Assembly (NCBI RefSeq): GCF_032854445.1
Contig: NW_027018334.1
Location: 1 to 39,402, forward strand
DNA: 39,402 nt
Source: Liolophura sinensis
Lineage: Eukaryota > Mollusca > Polyplacophora > Chitonida > Chitonidae
Direction: 5' to 3'
The notes below the pieces were generated by a model. That model ran no database searches. It had not been told where the DNA came from and worked only from the letters and a program-made list of their open reading frames with translations. Of this stretch, positions 22,601-33,521 are shown in pieces (the first letter of the stretch is position 1; the number at the start of each line of letters is the position of its first letter). Both the position numbers and the translations under genes were made by a program.

Positions 22601-25409
22601 CTTACTTCTAAGTCCAAGACAATCTCAATGTCTTTATCTACGTGTAGAAAAACCACACCATTTGTACGTGAAAAACACAAGGTACTTGATACAGTCTGCT
22701 GTAAAAAGTACAACTGAACACTGACCCACTTCAGTAAGGTGCCAAAAGATGCGGAATTGAGCCAGGCATCGGCAGCTGTTGAAAAATTGCAAATTTCCCT
22801 GGTTTCCATGGAGTAAGAGCCGTTGCTACGCACGTGATTATGACATAAATGATCATTCAATTGTCACAACAGCCAAAAGTATTGGTCGGAGAGCAACGCG
22901 GTTTGCACCATTCGATTTCTCGTCACAAAATACGTCGGATTAGCTTCTTACCAGCAGCACTGGAAAAGTTTTTCCACTTTTGCATTTTTGCCTGGTCTTT
23001 TTGTTAATTGAAACCGCCTACACTGTACTCTGTACAATCGCGACTGGTCATTACTATATTCAACTTTTGACTATAAGTTATGTGCCCTTCGGTAGCCCAG
23101 AAGACCTGAAATCTTTGGGCCAAGCCCATTTAACTCACCCAGCAATTGTCTTACTTCTAAGTCCAAGACAATCTCAATGTTTTTATCTACGTGTAGAAAA
23201 ACCACACCATTTGTACATGAAAAACACAAGGTACTTGATTCAGTCTGCTGTAAAAAGTACATCTTAACACTGACCCACTTCAGTAAGGTGCCAAAAGATG
23301 CGGAATTGAGCCAGGCATCGGCAGCTGTTGAAAAATTGCAAATTTCCCAGGTTTCCATGGAGTAATAGCCGTTGCTACGCACGTGATTATGACATAAATG
23401 ATTATTCAATTGTCGCTACAGCCAAAAGTATTGGTCGGAGAGCAACGCGGATTGTACCATTCGATTTCTTGTCACAAAATACGTCGGAGTTTCCTCTTGC
23501 CAGCAGCACTGGAACAGTTTTTCCACTTTTGCATTTTTGCTGGTCTTTTTGTTAATTGAAATCGGCTACACTGTACTCTGTACAATCGCGACTGGTCATT
23601 ACTATATTCAACTTTTGACTATATGTTATGTGCCCTTCGGTAGCCCAGAAGACCTGAAGTCTTTGGGCCAAGCCCATTTAACTCACCCAGCAATTGTCTT
23701 ACTTCTAAGTCCAAGACAATCTCAATGTCTTTATCTACGTGTAGAAAAACCACACCATTTGTATATAAAAATCAAAAGGTACTTGATACATTCTGCTGTA
23801 AAAAGTACAACTTAACACTGACCCACTTCAGTAAGGTGCCAAAAGATGTGGAATTGAGCCAGGCATCGGTAGCTGTTGAAAAATTGCAAATATCCCTGGT
23901 TTCCATGGAGTAAGAGCCGTTGGTATGCAGGTGATTATGACATCAATGATCATTCAATTGTCCCTACAGCCGAAAGTATTGGTCGGAGAGCAACGCGGTT
24001 TGCACCATTCGATTTCTCGTCATAAAATACGTCGGATTAGCCTCTTACAAGCAGTACTGGAACATTTTTTCCACTTTTGCATGTTTGCCTGTTCTTTTTG
24101 TTAATTGAAACCGGCTACACTGTACTCTTTACAATCGCGACTGGTCATTACTATATTCAACTTTTCAGTATAAGTTATGTGCCCTTCGGTAGCCCAGAAG
24201 ACCTGAAATCTTTGGGCCAAGCCCATTTAACTCACCCAGCAATTGTCTTACTTCTAAGTCCAAGACAATCTCAATGTCTTTATCTACGTGTAGAAAAACC
24301 ACACCATTTGTACGTGAAAAACACAAGGTACTTGATACAGTCTGCTGTAAAAAGTACAACTAAAAACTGACCCACATTTATAAGGTGCCAAAAGATGCGG
24401 AATTGGGCCAGGCATCGGCAGCTGTTAAAAAATTTCAAATTTCCCTAGTTTCCATGGAGTAAGAGACGTCGCTGGGCACGTGATTATGACATCAATGATC
24501 ATTGAATTGTCGCTACAGCCAAAAGTATTGGTCGGAGAGCAACGCGGTTTGTACCATTCGATTTCTCGTCACAAAATACGTCGGATTAGCCTCATACCAG
24601 CAACACTGGAACAGTTTTTCCACTTTTCCATTTTTGCCTGGTCTTTTTGTTAATTGAAATCGGCTACACTGTACTCTGTACAATCGCGACTGGTCATTAC
24701 TATATTCAACTTTTGACTATAAGTTATGTGCCCTTCGGTAGCCCAGAAGACCTGAAATCTTTGGGCTAAGCCCATTTAACTCACCCAGCGATTGTCTTAC
24801 TTCTAAGTGCAAGACAATCTCAATGTCTTTATCTACGTGTAGAAAAACCAGACCATTTGTACATAAAAAACACACGGTACTTGATACAGTCTGCTGTAAA
24901 AAGTACAACTGAACACTGACCCACTTCAGTAAGGTGCCAAAAGATGCGGAATTGAGCCAGGCATCGGCAGCTGTTGAAAAATTGCAAATTTCCCTGGTTT
25001 CCATGGAGTAAGAGACGTTGCTGGGCACGTGATTATGACATCAATGATCATTCAATTGTCGCTACAGCCAAAAGTATTGGTCGGAGAGCAACGCCGTTTG
25101 CACCATTCGATTTCTCGTCACAAAATACGTCGGATTAGCCTCTTACCAGCAGCACTGGAACATTTTTTCCATTTTTGCATTTTTGCCTGGTCTTTTTGTT
25201 AATTGAAATCGGCTACACTGTACTCTGTACAATCGCGACTGGTCATTACTATATTCAACTTTTGACTATATGTTATGTGCCCTTCGGTAGCCCAGAAGAC
25301 CTGAAATCTTTGGGCTAAGCCCATTTAACTCACCCAGCAATTGCCTTACTTCTAAGTGCAAGACAATCTCAATGTCTTTATCTACGTGTAGAAAAACCAC
25401 ACCATTTTT
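19623..25409 (+). repeat. Mixed monomers without an obvious local HOR
   Basis: About ten and a half monomers whose alleles are shared singly with distant copies. The 21399 copy has cagcgattgtc and cacacggtac (or a close form) like those at 10577, 24692, 31129 and 34821. The 21948 copy has attggaatcgg and gggttaagccc like 9087, 14261, 33173 and 34274. The 23046 copy has gaaaccgcctac and ggaaaagtttttcc like 35920, offset 12,874. The copy beginning near 20790 has a private tggtgttttggtaattaaaatc segment. I see no block of two or more adjacent monomers repeated in tandem here. Confidence 0.75.
22385..22933 (+). repeat. Intact monomer with a full CACGTG / TGATCA motif cluster
   Basis: A 549-bp unit that keeps the whole motif cluster in its last third. 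gtttccatggagta lies at 22802-22815, cacgtg at 22831-22836, and the 10-bp palindrome aatgatcatt at 22848-22857. By hand comparison gtttccatggagta matches 12 of 14 positions of the general RFX X-box pattern RYYNYYATRRNRAC, and CACGTG is the core of an E-box. These may be chance matches; their repetition in most units is what makes them worth recording. The dyad in this copy is the gggaaagccc form. Confidence 0.6.
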
Positions 25410-27606
25410 ACGTGAAAAACACAAGGTACTTGATACAGTCTGCTGTAAAAAGTACAACTGACCGCAATCCCACTTGAATAAGGTGCCAAAAGATGCGGAA
25501 TTGAGCCAGGTATCGGCAGCTGTTGAAAAATTGCAAATTTCCCTGGTTTCCATGGAGTAATAGCCGTTGCTGTGCACGTGATTATGTCATAAATGATCAT
25601 TCAATTGTCACTACAGGCAAAAGTATTAGTCGGAGAGCAACGCGGTTTGCACCATTCGATTTCTCGTCACAAAATACGTCGGATTAGCCTCTTACCAGCA
25701 GCACTGGAACAATTTTTCCACTTTTGCATTTTTGCCTGGTCTTTATCCTAATTGAAATCGGCTACACTGTACTATGTACCATCGCGACTGGTCATTACTA
25801 TATTCAACTTTTGACTATATGTTATGTGCCCTTCGGTAGCCCAGAAGACGTCAAATCTTTGGGCTAAGCCCTTTTAACTCACCCAGCAATTGCCTTACTT
25901 CTAAGTCGAAGACAATCTCAATGTCTTTATCTACGTGTAGAAAAACCACACCATTTGTACATGAAAAACACAAGGTACTTGATACAGTCTGCTGTAAAAA
26001 GTACAACTGAACACTGACCCACTTCAGTAAGGTGCCAAAAGATACGGAATTGAGCCAGGCATCGGCAGCTGTTGAAAAATTGCAAATTTCCCTGGTTTCT
26101 ATGGAGTAATAGCCGTTGCTGTGCACGTGATTATGACATAAATGATCATTCAATTGTCACTACAGGCAAAAGTAATAGTCGGAGAGCAACGCGGTTTGCA
26201 CCATTCGATTTCTCGTCACAAAATACGTCGGATTAGCCTCTTACCAGCAGCACTGGAACAGTTTTTCCACTTTTGCATTTTTGCCTGGTCTTTTTGTTAA
26301 TTGAAATCGGCTACACTGTACTATGTACCATCGCGACTGGTCATTACTATATTCAACTTTTGACTATATGTTATGTGCCCTTCGGTAGCCCAGAAGACGT
26401 CAAATCTTTGGGCTAAGCCCATTTAACTCACCCAGCAATTGCCTTACTTCTAAGTCGAAGACAATCTCAATGTCTTTATCTACGTGTAGAAAAACCACAC
26501 CATTTGTACATAAAAAACACAAGGTACTTGATACAGTCTGCTGTAAAAAGTACAACTGAACACTGACCCACTTCAGTAAGGTGCCAAAAGATTCGGAATT
26601 GAGCCAGGTATCGGCAGCTGCTGACAAATTGCAAATTTCCCTGGTTTCCATGGAGTAAGAGCCGTTGCTACGCACGTGATTATGACATAAATGATCATTG
26701 AATTGTCGCTACAGCCAAAAGTATTGGTCGGAGAGCAACGCGGATTGCACCATTCGATTTCTCGTCACAAAATACGTCGGATTAGCCTCTTACTAGTAGC
26801 ACTGGAGCAGTTTTTCCACTTTTGCATTTTTGTCTGGTCTTTTTGTTAATTGAAATCGGCTACACTGTACTCTGGTACAATCGCGACTGGTCATTACTAT
26901 ATTCAACTTTTGACTATGAGTTATGTGCCCTTTGGTAGCCCAGAAGACCTGAAATCTTTGGGCTAAGCCCATTTAACTCACCCAGCAATTGTCTTACTTC
27001 TAAGTGCAAGACAATCTCAATGTCTTTATCTACGTGTAGAAAAACCACACCATTTGTACATAAAAAACACAAGGTGCTTGATACAGTCTGCTGTAAAAAG
27101 TACAACTAAACACTGACCCACTTCAGTAAGGTGCCAAAAGATGCGGAATTGGGCCAGGCATCGGCAGCTGTTAAAAAATTGCAAATATCCCTGGTTTCCA
27201 TGGAGTAAGAGCCGTTGCTACGCACGTGATTATGACATCAATGATCATTCAATTGTCGCTACAGCCAAAAGTATTGGTCGGAGAGCAACGCGGTTTGCAC
27301 CATTCGATTTTTCGTCACAAAATACGTCGGATTAGCTACTTACCAGCAGCACTGGAAAAGTTTTTCCACTTTTGCATTTTTGCCTGGTCTTTTTGTTAAT
27401 TGAAATCGGCTACACTGTACTGTGTACAATCGCGACTGGTCATTACTATATTCAACTTTTGACTATAAGTTATGTGCCCTTCGGTAGCCCAGAAGACGTC
27501 AAATCTTTGGGCTAAGCCCATTTAACTCACCCAGCAATTGTCTTACTTCTAAGTCCAAGACAATCTCAATGTCTTTATCTACGTGTAGAAAAACCACACC
27601 ATTTGT
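25410..27606 (+). repeat. Tetrameric HOR unit, copy 1 (2,197 bp)
   Basis: Four monomers that repeat immediately downstream at an offset of 2,197. Markers in order: the unusual ctgaccgcaatcccac segment (25458), tttatcctaattg (25743), aagcccttttaac (25866), gtaatagtcgg (26171), cagctgctgac (26614), cactggagcag (26801), ctctggtacaatc (26870), aaggtgcttgatac (27071) and ctactgtgtacaatc-like variation near 27418. Only isolated substitutions separate the two copies, so they are probably the youngest tandem duplication in the window. Confidence 0.9.
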
Positions 27607-29851
27607 ACGTGAAAAACACAAGGTACTTGATACAGTCTGCTGTAAAAAGTACAACTGACCGCAATCCCACATGAATAAGGTGCCAAAAGATGCGGAATTG
27701 AGCCAGGTATCGGCAGCTGTTGAAAAATTGCAAATTTCCCTGGTTTCCATGGAGTAATAGCCGTTGCTGTGCCCGTGATTATGTCATAAATGATCATTCA
27801 ATTGTCACTACAGGCAAAAGTATTAGTCGGAGAGCAACGCGGTTTGCACCATTCGATTTCTCGTCACAAAATACGTCGGATTAGCCTCTTACCAGCAGCA
27901 CTGGAACAATTTTTCCACTTTTGCATTTTTGCCTGGTCTTTATCCTAATTGAAATCGGCTACACTGTACTATGTACCATCGCGACTGGTCATTACTATAT
28001 TCAACTTTTGACTATATGTTATGTGCCCTTCGGTAGCCCAGAAGACGTCAAATCTTTGGGCTAAGCCCTTTTAACTCACCCAGCAATTGCCTTACTTCTA
28101 AGTCGAAGACAATCTCAATGTCTTTATCTACGTGTAGAAAAACCACACCATTTGTACATGAAAAACACAAGGTACTTGATACAGTCTGCTGTAAAAAGTA
28201 CAACTGAACACTGACCCACTTCAGTAAGGTGCCAAAAGATACGGAATTGAGCCAGGCATCGGCAGCTGTTGAAAAATTGCAAATTTCCCTGGTTTCTATG
28301 GAGTAATAGCCGTTGCTGTGCACGTGATTATGACATAAATGATCATTCAATTGTCACTACAGGCAAAAGTAATAGTCGGAGAGCAACGCGGTTTGCACCA
28401 TTCGATTTCTCGTCACAAAATACGTCGGATTAGCCTCTTACCAGCAGCACTGGAACAGTTTTTCCACTTTTGCATTTTTGCCTGGTCTTTTTGTTAATTG
28501 AAATCGGCTACACTGTACTATGTACCATCGCGACTGGTCATTACTATATTCAACTTTTGACTATATGTTATGTGCCCTTCGGTAGCCCAGAAGACGTCAA
28601 ATCTTTGGGCTAAGCCCATTTAACTCACCCAGCAATTGCCTTACTTCTAAGTCGAAGACAATCTCAATGTCTTTATCTACGTGTAGAAAAACCACACCAT
28701 TTGTACATAAAAAACACAAGGTACTTGATACAGTCTGCTGTAAAAAGTACAACTGAACACTGACCCACTTCAGTAAGGTGCCAAAAGATTCGGAATTGAG
28801 CCAGGCATCGGCAGCTGCTGACAAATTGCAAATTTCCCTGGTTTCCATGGAGTAAGAGCCGTTGCTACGCACGTGATTATGACATAAATGATCATTGAAT
28901 TGTCGCTACAGCCAAAAGTATTGGTCGGAGAGCAACGCGGATTGCACCATTCGATTTCTCGTCACAAAATACGTCGGATTAGCCTCTTACTAGTAGCACT
29001 GGAGCAGTTTTTCCACTTTTGCATTTTTGCCTGGTCTTTTTGTTAATTGAAATCGGCTACACTGTACTCTGGTACAATCGCGACTGGTCATTACTATATT
29101 CAACTTTTGACTATGAGTTATGTGCCCTTTGGTAGCCCAGAAGACCTGAAATCTTTGGGCTAAGCCCATTTAACTCACCCAGCAATTGTCTTACTTCTAA
29201 GTGCAAGACAATCTCAATGTCTTTATCTACGTGTAGAAAAACCACACCATTTGTACATAAAAAACACAAGGTGCTTGATACAGTCTGCTGTAAAAAGTAC
29301 AACTAAACACTGACCCACTTCAGTAAGGTGCCAAAAGATGCGGAATTGGGCCAGGCATCGGCAGCTGTTAAAAAAATTGCAAATATCCCTGGTTTCCATG
29401 GAGTAAGAGCCGTTGCTACGCACGTGATTATGACATCAATGATCATTCAATTGTCGCTACAGCCAAAAGTATTGGTCGGAGAGCAACGCGGTTTGCACCA
29501 TTCGATTTCTCGTCACAAAATACGTCGGATTAGCTACTTACCAGCAGCACTGGAACAGTTTTTCCACTTTTGCATTTTTGCCTGGTCTTTTTGTTAATTG
29601 AAATCGGCTACACTGTACTGTGTACAATCGCGACTGGTCATTACTATATTCAACTTTTGACTATAAGTTATGTGCCCTTCGGTAGCCCAGAAGACGTCAA
29701 ATCTTTGGGCTAAGCCCATTTAACTCACCCAGCAATTGTCTTACTTCTAAGTCCAAGACAATCTCAATGTCTTTATCTACGTGTAGAAAAACCAGACCAT
29801 TTGTACGTGAAAAACACAAGGTACTTGATACAGTCTGCTGTAAAAAGTACA
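27607..29851 (+). repeat. Tetrameric HOR unit, copy 2
   Basis: Repeats the marker order of the preceding 2,197 bp: ctgaccgcaatcccac (27655), tttatcctaattg (27940), aagcccttttaac (28063), gtaatagtcgg, cagctgctgac, cactggagcag, ctctggtacaatc and aaggtgcttgatac. Differences include cacatgaata for cacttgaata, ccaggcatc for ccaggtatc, one extra A in gttaaaaaaattgc (29369), and ggaacag for ggaaaag near 29553. The match ends near 29851, where copy 1 turns into ctgaccgcaatcc and this copy reads ctaaacactgaccc. Confidence 0.9.
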
Positions 29852-32085
29852 ACTAAACACTGACCCACATTTATAAGGTGCCAAAAGATGCGGAAGTGGG
29901 CCAGGCATCGGCAGCTGTTAAAAAATTGCAAATATCCATGGTTTCCATGGAGTAAGAGCCGTTGCTGGGCACGTGATTATGACATCAATGATCATTCAAT
30001 TGTCACTACAGGCAAAAGTATTGGTCGGAGAGCAACGCGGTTTGCACCATTCAATTTCTCGTCACAAAATACGTCGGATTAGCCATTTACCAGCAGCACT
30101 GGAACAATTTTTCCACTTTTGCATTTTTGCCTGGTCTTTTTCTTAATTGAAATCGGCTACACTGTACTCTGTACCATCGCGACTGGTCATTACTATATTC
30201 AACTTTTGACTATATGTTATGTGCCCTTTGGTAGCCCAGAAGACGTCAAATCTTTGGGCTAAGCCCATTTAACTCACCCAGCAATTGCCTTACTTCTAAG
30301 TCGAAGACAATCTCAATGTCTTTATCTACGTGTAGAAAAACCACACCATTTGTACATGAAAAACACAAGGTACTTGATACAGTCTGCTGTAAAAAGTACA
30401 ACTGAACACTGACCCACTTCAGTAAGGTGCCAAAAGATTCGGAATTGAACCAGGCATCGGCAGCTGTTGAAAAATTGCAAATTTCCCTGGTTTCCATGGA
30501 GTAAGAGCCGTTGCTACGCACGTGATTATGACATAAATGATCATTGAATTGTCGCTACAGCCAAAAGTATTGGTCGGAGAGCAACGCGGATTGCACCATT
30601 CGATTTCTCGTCACAAAATACGTCGGATTAGCCTCTTACTAGTAGCACTGGAACAGTTTTTCCACTTTTGCATTTTTGCCTGGTCTTTTTGTTAATTGAA
30701 ACCGGCTACACTGTACTCTGTACAATCGCGAAAAACCACACCATTTGTACGTGAAAAACACAAGGTACTTGATACAGTCTGCTGTAAAAAGTACAACTAA
30801 AAACTGACCCACATTTATAAGGTGCCAAAAGATGCGGAATTGGGCCAGGCATCGGCAGCTGTTAAAAAATTGCAAATATCCATGGTTTCCATGGAGTAAG
30901 AGCCGTTGCTGGGCACGTGATTATGACATCAATGATCATTCAAATGTCGCTACAGCCAAAAGTATTGTTCGGAGAGCAACGCAGTTTGCACCATTCGATT
31001 TCTCGTCACAAAATACGTCGGATTAGCCTCATACCAGCAACACTGGAACAGTTTTTCCACTTTTGCATTTTTGCCTGGTCTTTTTGTTAATTGAAATCGG
31101 CTACACTGTACTCTGTACAATCGCGACTGGTCATTACTATATTCAACTTTTGACTATAAGTTATGTGCCCTTCGGTAGCCCAGAAGACCTGATGTCTTTG
31201 GCCTAAGCCCATTTAACTCACCCAGCAATTGTCTTACTTCTAAGTGCAAGACAATCTCAATGTCTTTATCTACGTGTAAAAAAACCAGACCATTTGTACA
31301 TAAAAAACACACGATACTTGATACAGTCTGCTGTAAAAAGTACAACTGAACACTGACCCACTTCAGTAAAGTGCCAAAAGATGCGGAATTAAGCCAGGCA
31401 TCGGCAGCTGTTGAAAAATTGCAAATTTCCCTGGTTTCCATGGAGTAAGAGCCGTTGGTATGCACGTAATTATGACATAAATGATTATTCAATTGTCGCT
31501 ACAGCCAAAAGTATTGGTCGGAGAGCAACGCGGATTGCACCATTCGATTTCTCGTCACAAAATACGTCGGATTAGCCTCTTACCAGCAACACTGGAATAT
31601 TTTTTCCACTTTTGCATTTTTGCCTGGTCTTTTTGTTAATTGAAATCGGCTACACTGTACTATGTACAATCGCGACTGGTCATTACTAAATTCAACTTTT
31701 GACTATAAGTTATGTGCCCTTCGGTAGCCCAGAAGACGTCAAATCTTTGGGCTAAGCCCATTTAACTCACCCAGCCATTGTCTTACTTCTAAGTCCAAGA
31801 CAATCTCAATGTCTTTATCTACGTGTAGAAAAACCACACCATTTGTACATAAAAAACACAAGGTACTTGATACAGTCTGCTGTAAAAAGTACAACTATGC
31901 ACTGACCCACATTTATAAGGTGCCAAAAGATGCGGAATTGGGCCAGGCATCGGCAGCCGTTAAAAAATTGCAAATATCCCTGGTGTCCATGGAGTAAGAG
32001 CCGTTGCTGGGCACGTGATTATGACATCAATGATCATTGAATTGTCGCTACAGCCAAAAGTATTGGTCGGAGAGCAACGCGGTTT
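29852..32085 (+). repeat. Array segment between the tetramer and block A copy 3
   Basis: Contains the copy at 30185, the fourth truncated monomer, and copies at 31129 and 31678. The 31129 copy carries several private changes: acctgatgtctttggcc, gtgtaaaaaaacc and cacacgatac. The 31678 copy has tactaaattcaac and ccagccattgtc. It ends with ctggtgtccatgg near 31980 and leads into the gcacaattcg segment that opens block A copy 3. Confidence 0.78.
30622..31016 (+). repeat. Truncated monomer (154-bp internal deletion), copy 4
   Basis: 395 bp, junction at 30730/30731, with the same caatcgcg/aaaaaccacacc join and the same downstream gtacgtgaaaaac. After the deletion it continues as gcggaattgggcc and caaatatccatgg, unlike the copies at 8578, 13752 and 32664. 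Only the portion around the deletion is shared, so exchange has separated the deletion from its flanks. Confidence 0.93.
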
Positions 32086-33521
32086 GCACAATTCGATTTC
32101 TCGTCGCAAAATACGTCGGATTAGCCTCTTGGCAGCAGCACTGGAACAGTTTTTCCACTTTTGCATTTTTGCCTGGTCTTTTTGTTAATTGAAATCGGCT
32201 ACACTGTACTATGTACCATCGCGACTGGTCATTACTATATTCAACTTTTGACTATAAGTTATGTGCCCTTCGGTAGCCCAGAAGACGTCAAATTTTTGGG
32301 CAAAGCCCATTTAACTCAACCAGCAATTGTCTTACTTCTAAGTCGAAGACAATCTCAATGTCTTTATCTACGTGTAGAAAAACCACACCATTTGTACATA
32401 AAAAACACAAGGTACTTGATACAGTCTGCTGTAAAAAGTACAACTAAACACTGACCCACTTCAGTAAGGTGCCAAAAGATTCGGAATTGAGCCAGGCATC
32501 GGCAGCTGTTGAAAAATTGCAAATATCCCTGGTTTCCATGGAGTAAGAGCCGTTGGTATGCACGTGATTATGACATAAATGATCATTGAATTGTCGCTAC
32601 AGCCAAAATTATTGGTCGGAGAGCAACGTGGATTGCACCATTCGATTTCTCGTCACAAAATACGTCGGATTAGCCTCTTACTAGTAGCACTGGAACAGTT
32701 TTTCCACTTTTGCATTTTTGCCTGGTCTTTTTGTTAATTGAAACCGGCTACACTGTACTCTGTACAATCGCGAAAAACCACACCATTTGTACGTGAAAAA
32801 CACAAGGTACTTGATACAGTCTGCTGTAAAAAGTACAACTAAAAACTGACCCACATTTATAAGGTGCCAAAAGATGCGGAATTGAGCCAGGCATCGGCAG
32901 CTGTTGAAAAATTGCAAATTTCCCTGGTTTCCAAGGAGTAAGAGCCGTTGCTGTGCACGTGATTATGACATCAATGATCATTCAATTGTCACTACAGCCA
33001 AAAGTATTGGTCGGAGAGCAACGCAGATTGCACCATTCGATTTCTCTTTTAAAAAAATACGTCGGATTAGCATCTTGCCAGCAGCACTGGAACAAATTTT
33101 CCACTTTTGCATTTTTGCCTGGTCTTTTTGTTAATTGGAATCGGCTACACTGTACTCTGTACAATCGCGTCTGGTCATTACTATATTCAACTTTTGATTA
33201 TAAGTTATGTGCCCTTCGGTAGCCCAGAAGACCTGAAATCTTTGGGTTAAGCCCATTTAACTCACCCAGCAATTGCCTTACTTCTAAGTCCAAGACAATG
33301 TCAATGTCTTTATCTACGTGTAGAAAAAACCACACCATTTGTACATGAAAAACACAAGGTACTTGATACAGTCTGCTGTAAAAAGTACATCTGAACACTG
33401 ACCCACTTCAGTAAGGTGCCAAAAGATGCGGAATTGAGCCAGGCATCGGCAGCTGTTGAAAAATTGCAAATTTCCCTGGTTTCCATGGAGTAAGAGCCGT
33501 TGCTGGGCACGTGATTATGAC
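32086..33521 (+). repeat. Block A, copy 3 (partial)
   Basis: Matches about 8000-9434 at an offset of 24,086 (24,087 after an extra A near 33326) and 13174-14609 at an offset of 18,912. It contains an intact monomer, the truncated monomer, and the gcgtctggtc monomer, in the same order. At three sites where copies 1 and 2 differ (ctcaacc, actggaacag, tctgctg) it agrees with copy 2. At one site (cgcagattgc) it agrees with copy 1. The match stops where this copy reads gacatcaatgatc and copy 1 reads gacataaataatc. Confidence 0.88.
32664..33060 (+). repeat. Truncated monomer (154-bp internal deletion), copy 5
   Basis: 397 bp, junction at 32772/32773. It is nearly identical to the truncated copies at 8578 and 13752, including ttactagtagc, ccaaggag and the following ctcttttaaaaaaatacg. 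This confirms that the deletion spread as part of a longer duplicated block. Confidence 0.93.
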
